A DNA stretch of 64,000 bases from NCBI GenBank assembly GCA_021732525.1, contig JAKFUU010000012.1, positions 186,001 through 250,000 of the forward strand. The letters are read 5' to 3'. Position 1 is the first letter of the stretch, and the number at the start of each line of letters is the position of its first letter. This DNA comes from Sphingomonadaceae bacterium. GTDB lineage: Bacteria > Pseudomonadota > Alphaproteobacteria > Sphingomonadales > Sphingomonadaceae. A program made the position numbers and the translations under genes. The notes under the pieces were generated by a model, which saw only the letters and a list, made by a program, of their open reading frames with translations, was not told the DNA's origin and ran no database searches. Below, piece by piece: positions 57,563-64,000 of the stretch.

Positions 57563-59059
57563 ATGCCCACGCAAATTTGGCAGCAAATTGCCGCAACGTC
57601 CCCCTCAACATTGTCGCAGTTATTTCGGGATGACCCCAATCGAACCCAAAAATTGATGATAAAGCAATGTGATTTGTTATTCGATTTTTCCAAGACGCAT
57701 TTGCACGGGGATTTGTTGGGCGCATTTGAAAAGCTGTGCGGTGTTATGAATCTGGCGCAGGCCAAAGAAAAACTCTTCACCGGCGCGCTCGTCAACCCCA
57801 CCGAAGCGCGCGCCGCCGAACATACTGCCGAACGCGGCAATGGCCATGCGGATAGCGTGGCGGCGGCAAGGGCGCTGCAGGCGCGGATGCGCGGGTTGAT
57901 CGAGGCGATTGACGCCGGCGCGATGGGGGAGGTTAAACATGTGCTGCATATCGGCATTGGCGGTTCGGCGCTGGGGCCAAAACTGCTGATCGATGCGCTG
58001 GGGCGTGACGACGCGCGTTATGATGTAAAGGTCGTATCCAACGTTGATGCCAGCGCGCTGGCCGAGGCGGTGGCCGGCATGGACCCGCATAAGACGATCA
58101 TCGCCGCCGCATCCAAAACATTCACGACCACCGAAACCTTAATGAATGTGTCGAGCGCGTTGCAATGGATGCGTGGATGCGGGGTGGCGGACCCCGAAGG
58201 CCGCGTTATCGCGCTGACCGCTAACCCCGAAGCGGCGCTGGCATGGGGCGTTGATGAAAGCCGGATTTTGCCGTTTAATGCCGCGGTGGGCGGGCGTTAT
58301 TCGCTTTGGTGCTCCATCGGATTTCCGGTGGCGATCGGCCTTGGCTGGGCGGCCTATGAAGAGCTGCTCGAAGGGGCGGCCGCGATGGACCGGCATTTTC
58401 GCGCTGCGCCTTCATTGGAAAATGCGCCGGTTCTGGCGGCCTTTGCCGATCTCTATTATGCACAAGTTAAAGGATGCGAGACCCGCGCGGTCTTTGCCTA
58501 TGATGAACGCTTGCGCTTGCTGCCCGATTATTTGCAGCAGCTGGAGATGGAATCGAACGGCAAATCGGTGACCGCGGGCGGCGATCCGCTGGGGCGGAAC
58601 AGCGCGCCCGTCACCTGGGGCGGGGTGGGCACCGATGCGCAGCATGCGGTGTTCCAATTGCTCCACCAAGGCACGCATTTGATACCAGTTGAATTTATCG
58701 CGAGCAAAATGCCGGGGCATGATTTTGACGCGGCGCATCATGAAACCTTGCTAATCAATTGTTTCGCGCAAGGCGCAGCGTTAATGGCGGGGCGTCAATC
58801 GGATGACGGCGCGCGCGCCTATGCCGGGGACCGGCCATCGACGACCATTCTTATGGAGGATGTAACGCCGTCGGCGCTGGGCGCGCTGATCGCCTTTTAC
58901 GAACATCGCACTTATACAAATGCCGTGCTATTGGGTATCAATCCGTTTGACCAATTTGGCGTCGAATTGGGTAAGGAAATTGCCAAGGGGATAGCCGAAA
59001 ATGGTCCGGCGGGCTTTGACCCTTCAACCATGGCTTTGATTGCCGAGGCCGGGCTTTAA
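57563..59059 (+). CDS. pgi: Glucose-6-phosphate isomerase
   Basis: Interconverts glucose 6-phosphate and fructose 6-phosphate. 498 residues, the shorter bacterial form. Motifs: HIGIGGSALGPKLL, the SIS-domain ASKTFTTTETLMN, GGRYSLWCSIGFPVAIGLG, LPDYLQQLEMESNGKS and GVELGKEIAKG. About 110 bases separate it from the divergent lepB. Confidence 0.96.
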   Translation: MPTQIWQQIAATSPSTLSQLFRDDPNRTQKLMIKQCDLLFDFSKTHLHGDLLGAFEKLCGVMNLAQAKEKLFTGALVNPTEARAAEHTAERGNGHADSVAAARALQARMRGLIEAIDAGAMGEVKHVLHIGIGGSALGPKLLIDALGRDDARYDVKVVSNVDASALAEAVAGMDPHKTIIAAASKTFTTTETLMNVSSALQWMRGCGVADPEGRVIALTANPEAALAWGVDESRILPFNAAVGGRYSLWCSIGFPVAIGLGWAAYEELLEGAAAMDRHFRAAPSLENAPVLAAFADLYYAQVKGCETRAVFAYDERLRLLPDYLQQLEMESNGKSVTAGGDPLGRNSAPVTWGGVGTDAQHAVFQLLHQGTHLIPVEFIASKMPGHDFDAAHHETLLINCFAQGAALMAGRQSDDGARAYAGDRPSTTILMEDVTPSALGALIAFYEHRTYTNAVLLGINPFDQFGVELGKEIAKGIAENGPAGFDPSTMALIAEAGL

Positions 59060-59087
59060 CCACCCAATTTAAATTTAGGAAATTCCT

Positions 59088-60431
59088 ATGGCATTTGACT
59101 ATGATTTATTCGTTATCGGCGCGGGTTCGGGCGGGGTTCGGGCTTCCCGGATTGCGGCGGGGCATGGCGCAAGAGTGGCGGTGGCGGAGGAATATCGCGT
59201 GGGCGGCACCTGTGTCATCCGCGGCTGTGTGCCCAAAAAACTGCTGGTTTACGGATCGCATTTTGCCGAAGATTTGGCCGATGCGAAGCGCTTTGGCTGG
59301 AACACCAATGGCGCAAGCTTTGACTGGAATATCCTGCGCGATAATGTCGCGGCTGAGGTCGACCGGCTGGAGGGGCTATATGGCCAAACGCTGGAAAATA
59401 ATCAGGTTCAGCTTTTTGCCCAGCGCGCGGCGATTACCGGGCCTAACGAAGTCCGATTGGCCGATGGTTCAACGGTGACCGCAAAATATATCCTGATCGC
59501 GACCGGCGCATGGCCCGCCATTCCGCAAATTCCCGGCGCGGATTTGGGGATTACCTCCAATGAGGTATTTGGCCTTAAAAACCTTCCCAAACGCGCGGTT
59601 ATTGCGGGCGCGGGTTACATTGCCAATGAATTTGCGGGGATTTTTAACGAGCTGGGTGTCCAAGTGACTTTGGCGAGCCGCGGCGACAAGATGCTGCGCA
59701 GTTACGATCAGGAAATTGTCGGCAAGCTGCTCGATATCAGCCGGGAGAAGGGGATTGATATCCGCTTGAATTTTCCATTTTTGGGCGTGTCGCGGCAAGC
59801 CGATGGCAGCTTATTGGTAGATGGGGGCGATGCAGGCAATATCGAAACTGACCTGATCCTATGGGCGATCGGGCGGGTGCCCAAGGTGGCGGGATTGGGG
59901 CTGGAGAATGCGGGCATTTTGCAAGACGCAAGCGGCGCGGTGATCGCCGGCGATTATAACCAAACCAATGTGCCGAGCGTTTACGCGGTGGGCGATGTCA
60001 CCAACCGCGTTCAACTTACCCCCGTTGCGATCCGCGAAGGCCATGCCTTTGCCGATAGCGTGTTTGGCGGCAATCCGCGGATTATCGATTATGCGTCGAT
60101 CCCCACTGCGGTATTCAGCAATCCGCCGATCGCGAGCGTTGGCCTGACCGAAGAAGAGGCGCGGGCGCAGTTGAGCGCGGTCAAAATCTTCAAAAGCGAT
60201 TTTCGCGCGATGAAAAATGTGCTGGCGGGGCGGAATGAACGCGCGCTTTATAAGATGGTGGTGGACGGGCAAACCGATAAGGTCGTCGGCCTGCATCTGA
60301 TCGGTCCCGATAGCGGCGAGATATTGCAGGCCGCCGCGGTTGCCGTCAAGGCAGGTCTGACCAAGCAGGATTTTGATGATACAGTCGCGCTGCATCCGAG
60401 CATGGCCGAAGAATTGGTGTTATTGAAGTAA
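59088..60431 (+). CDS. gor: Glutathione-disulfide reductase
   Basis: FAD dithiol-disulfide oxidoreductase reducing glutathione disulfide with NADPH. 447 residues. FAD loop VIGAGSGGVRASR, redox-active cysteines in VGGTCVIRGCVPKKLL near residues 43-48, VIAGAGYIANEFAGIF for NADPH, YAVGDVTNRVQLTP and the C-terminal His/Glu pair in ALHPSMAEELV. The VIRGCVPKK sequence distinguishes it from lipoamide and mercuric reductases. Cotranscription with pgi is likely (28-base gap). Confidence 0.95.
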   Translation: MAFDYDLFVIGAGSGGVRASRIAAGHGARVAVAEEYRVGGTCVIRGCVPKKLLVYGSHFAEDLADAKRFGWNTNGASFDWNILRDNVAAEVDRLEGLYGQTLENNQVQLFAQRAAITGPNEVRLADGSTVTAKYILIATGAWPAIPQIPGADLGITSNEVFGLKNLPKRAVIAGAGYIANEFAGIFNELGVQVTLASRGDKMLRSYDQEIVGKLLDISREKGIDIRLNFPFLGVSRQADGSLLVDGGDAGNIETDLILWAIGRVPKVAGLGLENAGILQDASGAVIAGDYNQTNVPSVYAVGDVTNRVQLTPVAIREGHAFADSVFGGNPRIIDYASIPTAVFSNPPIASVGLTEEEARAQLSAVKIFKSDFRAMKNVLAGRNERALYKMVVDGQTDKVVGLHLIGPDSGEILQAAAVAVKAGLTKQDFDDTVALHPSMAEELVLLK

Positions 60432-60458
60432 GGCGGCGCAGGCACAATCGCCGATTGA

Positions 60459-61412
60459 TCATTCGTCATTGCTGTTGCAGGATTTTGTTCCAATATGCGG
60501 CTTTCCGCGCCGTTTGGCGAGTGTGATCTGTTTCTGACGCTCGGCAAAACGCGCGCGGTCGGCCTCGCTGCGCTGGTCAAAGCAATGGGGGCATGCGACA
60601 CCGGTGATATAATGAAGTGACGCCTTGTCCGCGGTGCTGATCGGTTGCCGGCAAGCGTGGCACAATTCCATCGAACCCAGTTCCAACCCATGTTTCACCG
60701 ACACGCGCTCATCAAAAACAAAACATTCGCCCTGCCATTTGCTTTGGTCTGCCGGGACAGTTTCCAGATAGCGTAAGATCCCGCCTTCCAAATGATAGAC
60801 CTCATCAATCCCTTCGGCTTTCAAGAAGGCGGTTGATTTTTCGCAGCGGATGCCGCCGGTGCAAAACATCGCAAATTTGGGCTTGTTGCTGCCTGCGGTA
60901 AGCGCCGCGCGATTTTCGCGAAACCATGCAGGAAAATCGCGGAATGATTTGGTTTTCGGGTCCACCGCGCCTTCGAAGCTACCGATGCCTACCTCATAGT
61001 CATTGCGCGTGTCGATCAAGATCGTGTCGGGATCGGCGATCAAGGCATTCCAATCCTTTGGCTGCACATAAGTGCCCACCTCGCGCTTGGGATCAATGCC
61101 CGCCACGCCCATCGTGACGATTTCTTGCTTCAACCGCACTTTCATCCGGTAAAAGGGCATTTCGCGCGCGCCCGAATATTTAACGTCTAATTCGGCGCAG
61201 CCGGGCCAGCGGCGGATATGGTCGATGATTGCCGCTATTCCGCCTTCGGTGCCCGCGATGGTGCCATTCACCCCCTCGCTGGCCAGCAATATCGTTCCCT
61301 TTATGCCTTGCTGCTTACACAGGCGCTGCAATGGAAATTGCAACGCTTCCGGCATATCAAAGGCGGCGAAACGATATAATGCGGCCACCAATATGGGCAT
61401 CTGCTCAGTCAT
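60459..61412 (-). CDS. trhO: TrhO, tRNA uridine(34) hydroxylase
   Basis: Rhodanese-domain enzyme (YceA family) that hydroxylates uridine 34 of certain tRNAs, the oxygen-dependent route to 5-hydroxyuridine. 317 residues. N-terminal acylphosphatase-like domain ([11 protein letters not shown]), central rhodanese domain with [13 protein letters not shown] and the Cys motif [15 protein letters not shown], then a cysteine-rich CHACRQPI ... CPHCFDQR end. Convergent with gor. Confidence 0.93.
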   Translation of the reverse strand: MTEQMPILVAALYRFAAFDMPEALQFPLQRLCKQQGIKGTILLASEGVNGTIAGTEGGIAAIIDHIRRWPGCAELDVKYSGAREMPFYRMKVRLKQEIVTMGVAGIDPKREVGTYVQPKDWNALIADPDTILIDTRNDYEVGIGSFEGAVDPKTKSFRDFPAWFRENRAALTAGSNKPKFAMFCTGGIRCEKSTAFLKAEGIDEVYHLEGGILRYLETVPADQSKWQGECFVFDERVSVKHGLELGSMELCHACRQPISTADKASLHYITGVACPHCFDQRSEADRARFAERQKQITLAKRRGKPHIGTKSCNSNDE

Positions 61413-61586
61413 ATCGGGCTATATAGTCATTTCCCGCTGCGTCGCTAGGCTGATTTCACGCGGCGCGCAGGGCAATCCAAAAGCGGTTTAATTGAATGAT
61501 TAAAATTTGCATTCGCGGCGGCACAATGGCAAAGTTGGATATATAGCGCCAATGATAATCAACGACAAATACAATGGGGAGCGTCC

Positions 61587-63113
61587 ATGTCCGCCAATAT
61601 CGCCGAACTGGAACAACGCCGCGCCGCCGCGCAAATGGGCGGCGGGCAAAAACGGATCGATGCGCAGCATGCCAAGGGGCGGTTGACGGCGCGCGAACGA
61701 TTATCAATCTTGCTCGACGAAGGATCATTTGAGGAGCTGGATGCCTATGTCGAGCATAATTGCGTCGATTTCGGCATGGCGGATCAGAAAATTCCCGGCG
61801 ACGGCGTGGTAACGGGCAGCGGCACGATCAACGGCCGTTTGGTTTATGTCTATAGTCAGGATTTTACCGTGTTTGGCGGCTCGCTTTCCGAAGCGCACGC
61901 CAAGAAGATCTGCAAAGTGATGGATAATGCCATGAAAGTCGGCGCGCCTGTCATCGGTTTGAACGACAGCGGCGGCGCGCGCATTCAAGAAGGGGTGGCG
62001 TCGCTTGGCGGCTATGCCGAGGTGTTCCAGCGCAACGTGCTGGCATCGGGCGTCGTGCCGCAGATCAGCCTTATCATGGGGCCATGCGCGGGCGGCGCGG
62101 TCTATTCGCCGGCGATGACGGATTTTATCTTCATGGTCAAAGACAGCAGCTATATGTTCGTCACCGGCCCAGATGTCGTCAAAACGGTAACCAACGAGGT
62201 TGTCAGCCAGGAAGAATTGGGCGGCGCAATATCGCATACCACCAAATCGGGCGTTGCGGATAATGCGTTTGAAAATGATATCGAAGCCTTGCTCGCCTGC
62301 CGCGATTTTTTCGACTTTCTGCCCGAAAATAACCGCAGCGGCGTGCCCGAACGCCCGACCAGCGACCCATGGGACCGGCAGGAACCAAGCCTCGATACCA
62401 TCATCCCGCCATCCGCGAACCAGCCCTATGACATGCATGAAGTGATTCGCAAGACATTGGATGAGGGCGATTTTTTGGAGGTGCAACCAGGCCATGCGGG
62501 CAATATCATCATCGGTTTTGGCCGGATGGAGGGCCGCAGCGTGGGCATTGTCGCCAATCAGCCGATGGTGCTGGCGGGTTGCCTTGATATCAACAGCAGC
62601 CGAAAGGCGGCGCGTTTCGTACGTTTTTGTGATGCCTTTGAAATTCCGATCCTCACCTTCGTCGATGTCCCCGGATTCCTGCCCGGCACGGCGCAGGAAT
62701 ATGGCGGCATCATCAAGCATGGGGCGAAGCTATTATTCGCCTATGCCGAGGCGACCGTGCCCAAAATCACCATCATCACGCGCAAAGCCTATGGCGGCGC
62801 CTATGACGTGATGGCATCGAAGCATCTGCGCGGCGATTTGAACTATGCCTGGCCGACCGCCGAAATCGCGGTGATGGGCGCGAAGGGCGCGGTGGAGATT
62901 ATCTTTCGCGGCCTGAGCGCGGAGGAGCAGGCGGTGAAGACGAAGGAATATGAAGACCGTTTCGCCAACCCGTTTGTGGCGGCGAGCAAGGGCTTTATTG
63001 ACGAGGTGATTTATCCGCATTCCACGCGGCGGCGGATTGCCTTGGGCCTCAGGAAATTGCGAAACAAGGCGTTGGAAAACCCTTGGAAGAAACATGATAA
63101 TATTCCGCTATGA
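61587..63113 (+). CDS. pccB: Propionyl-CoA carboxylase beta subunit
   Basis: Carboxyltransferase subunit that makes methylmalonyl-CoA from propionyl-CoA. 508 residues; GGGGAGCG precedes the ATG. Carboxyltransferase motifs: [56 protein letters not shown] and [16 protein letters not shown]. The downstream epimerase belongs to the same pathway, but an inserted block of about 610 bases now separates them. Confidence 0.95.
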   Translation: MSANIAELEQRRAAAQMGGGQKRIDAQHAKGRLTARERLSILLDEGSFEELDAYVEHNCVDFGMADQKIPGDGVVTGSGTINGRLVYVYSQDFTVFGGSLSEAHAKKICKVMDNAMKVGAPVIGLNDSGGARIQEGVASLGGYAEVFQRNVLASGVVPQISLIMGPCAGGAVYSPAMTDFIFMVKDSSYMFVTGPDVVKTVTNEVVSQEELGGAISHTTKSGVADNAFENDIEALLACRDFFDFLPENNRSGVPERPTSDPWDRQEPSLDTIIPPSANQPYDMHEVIRKTLDEGDFLEVQPGHAGNIIIGFGRMEGRSVGIVANQPMVLAGCLDINSSRKAARFVRFCDAFEIPILTFVDVPGFLPGTAQEYGGIIKHGAKLLFAYAEATVPKITIITRKAYGGAYDVMASKHLRGDLNYAWPTAEIAVMGAKGAVEIIFRGLSAEEQAVKTKEYEDRFANPFVAASKGFIDEVIYPHSTRRRIALGLRKLRNKALENPWKKHDNIPL

Positions 63114-63532
63114 GTGAGCCGCTTCTCATTGCCATTTTTGGACTTCTAGCTGCCGGACTTGGTGCAGTTGTCCACTCACTTTTTCAACGATGGCAAACCA
63201 AAGACGACAGCCTTCGCAGCCAAAAAATTGAGTCGTACGCGTCGTACTTTAATGGCGTCGCACAGCTATCGCACGCTTTAACCAACGAGGAATTGGCACG
63301 AGGCAATGCCATCGTTGCTGAGGCGCGAGGTCGTATTGCTCTATATGGCTCACCTGAGGTTATTGAGGCAATGACTAGAGCGTTTCGGTGCGGCCCAATT
63401 CGAGACGAAGATGCGGCGATTCACGCTGCTATGATCCGAGCTATGCGTAATGATGCTGATTTGGCGAGCGGCCATCCAAGTGAACAGGCGCTTTTTGAGA
63501 TGCTCTTCGGGACGAAAGATAAGCGAGTATGA
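63110..63532 (+). CDS. Unknown protein with N-terminal membrane segment
   Basis: 140 residues. A hydrophobic segment at about residues 5-25 ([20 protein letters not shown]) is followed by a charged, mostly helical domain ([28 protein letters not shown]). Codon use differs from its neighbours: more A/T at third positions and codons such as CGA and CTA. The start overlaps the pccB stop (ATGA) and the stop overlaps a duplicated epimerase start (ATGA). No family recognised; probably brought in by transfer. Confidence 0.7.
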   Translation: MSEPLLIAIFGLLAAGLGAVVHSLFQRWQTKDDSLRSQKIESYASYFNGVAQLSHALTNEELARGNAIVAEARGRIALYGSPEVIEAMTRAFRCGPIRDEDAAIHAAMIRAMRNDADLASGHPSEQALFEMLFGTKDKRV

Positions 63533-63720
63533 AACTAGGCCGTCTCAACCATATTGGCGTCGCAACGCCTCTTAAGCCCATCCCCTTTAGGGGAGGGGTT
63601 GGGGTGGGGCCGGTCGGCATTGCGCAAGGGCTGCGAAGCCCCACCCCGCTGCGACTAGGCACCTGCGCCAAGGCTACGGCGCCAAGTCTCGCTGCCCCTC
63701 CCCTGAAGAGGAGGGGGTAA
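63529..63720 (+). pseudogene. Duplicated, truncated 5' end of the epimerase gene fused to a repeat
   Basis: The first 14 codons encode [14 protein letters not shown], identical to the start of the epimerase gene at 63725, but the DNA differs at 9 of 42 positions and every difference is synonymous. After codon 14 the frame enters the GC-rich repeat and ends after 63 codons. The glyoxalase-fold body is missing, so this cannot be active. Confidence 0.8.
63580..63717. repeat. GC-rich palindromic repeat (family C), upstream of the epimerase gene
   Basis: The left arm has the same core as in nspC: CCCCTTTAGGGGAGGGGTTG then GGGTGGGG. CCCCACCCC near 63639 and CCCCTCCCCTGAAGAGGAGG near 63695-63714 form complementary segments, so the unit is longer and less regular than the nspC copy. 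Its final AGGAGG (63709-63714) is ten bases before the epimerase ATG and is the likely ribosome site. Confidence 0.75.
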
Positions 63721-63724
63721 GTAC

Positions 63725-64000
63725 ATGAAACTCGGAAGATTAAACCATATCGGCGTCGCCACGCCCTCTATCGCGGACAGCATCGTCTTTTACCGCGACG
63801 TCATGGGCGCGACGAAGATTCATGCGCCGTTTGACCTGCCCGATCAGGGGGTGAAGGTGTGCTTTGTCGATACGCCTGCTTCGGCAGGCTCAGGACAGGC
63901 GGAAAGCGGCGGCACGCAGATTGAGCTGATCGAGCCGCTCCCCGGCAACACCAGCATCGCGTCCTTCCTTGAGAAGAACCCGCAAGGCGGCCAGCATCAT
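63725..64000 (+). CDS. mce: Methylmalonyl-CoA epimerase (3'-truncated by window)
   Basis: Glyoxalase/VOC-fold enzyme that interconverts (R)- and (S)-methylmalonyl-CoA after PccB. 92 codons are visible, starting [20 protein letters not shown], with the metal-ligand motif beginning NHIG and GTQIELIEPLPG and KNPQGGQHH at the edge. Between FVDTP and ESGGTQIELIEP lies ASAGSGQA, encoded by a CCTGCTTCGGCAGG hairpin sequence; it looks like a small repeat inserted in frame. The 3' end is beyond the window. Confidence 0.93.
   Translation, partial: MKLGRLNHIGVATPSIADSIVFYRDVMGATKIHAPFDLPDQGVKVCFVDTPASAGSGQAESGGTQIELIEPLPGNTSIASFLEKNPQGGQHH

Noticed and set aside
61725-62720. 331-residue minus-strand frame
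   Set aside because: Antisense to pccB with no recognisable motif.
1-64000. CRISPR arrays, prophage, insertion-sequence transposases, rRNA operons
   Set aside because: None seen: no regularly spaced direct repeats, no transposase or integrase frame and no rRNA-like sequence on either strand.

Overview
The window is a bacterial chromosome segment with dense, ATGA-overlapped operons. The gene content and order point to an alphaproteobacterium, most likely Sphingomonadales: a C4-type 5-aminolevulinate synthase, ppiD-trpE-trpG-trpD, tpiA-secG-pyrG, lepB-rnc-era, pccB followed by methylmalonyl-CoA epimerase, and short interspersed palindromes of types common in sphingomonads. The taxonomic call is inference; no rRNA gene is present. 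Almost everything is conserved core genome. The unusual material is concentrated at about 44.5-46.4 kb and 63.1-64.0 kb, with smaller regulatory signals elsewhere.

Layout. 1-11.6 kb: the division and cell wall (dcw) cluster mraY(partial)-murD-ftsW-murG-murC-murB-ddl-ftsQ-ftsA-ftsZ. 11.7-12.3 kb: hspQ and tRNA-Ser(CGA). 12.3-17.5 kb, minus strand: ppiD-trpE-trpG-trpD. 17.7-20.6 kb: tpiA, secG, pyrG. 20.6-21.6 kb: an Hsp20 gene behind a ROSE-like RNA thermometer, then a gap holding a lone terminator and a perfect 22-bp palindrome. 21.6-29.2 kb: lolC/E, lolD, glutathione peroxidase, dnaE, acyl-CoA synthetase. 29.2-32.3 kb, minus strand: a degenerate uracil-DNA glycosylase homologue, a lytic transglycosylase and moaB. 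32.4-42.2 kb: ETF-ubiquinone oxidoreductase, TPR protein, ispE, N-formylglutamate amidohydrolase, ilvD, lipoprotein, RNA m5U methyltransferase and hemA. 42.3-43.3 kb: threonine/serine dehydratase.

43.3-47.7 kb is a polyamine locus: carboxy(nor)spermidine dehydrogenase, carboxynorspermidine decarboxylase and a type III ornithine/lysine decarboxylase. Together they could make putrescine and convert it to spermidine through carboxyspermidine without S-adenosylmethionine decarboxylase. A 482-bp unit with near-perfect 24-bp terminal inverted repeats, encoding a GxxExxY protein with a PD-(D/E)XK-like core, sits exactly between the stop codon of the first gene and the Shine-Dalgarno sequence of the second. 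The decarboxylase gene carries an in-frame palindromic repeat insertion. The ornithine decarboxylase has a structured leader resembling the alphaproteobacterial speF element.

47.7-61.4 kb: two tandem MAPEG genes, nitrilase, murI, plsY, dprA, topA, era-rnc-lepB (minus strand), pgi, glutathione reductase and trhO. 61.6-64.0 kb: pccB, an orphan membrane-anchored ORF, a diverged duplicate of the first 14 codons of the epimerase gene fused to a palindromic repeat, and the start of the real epimerase gene, which itself seems to carry a small in-frame repeat insertion.
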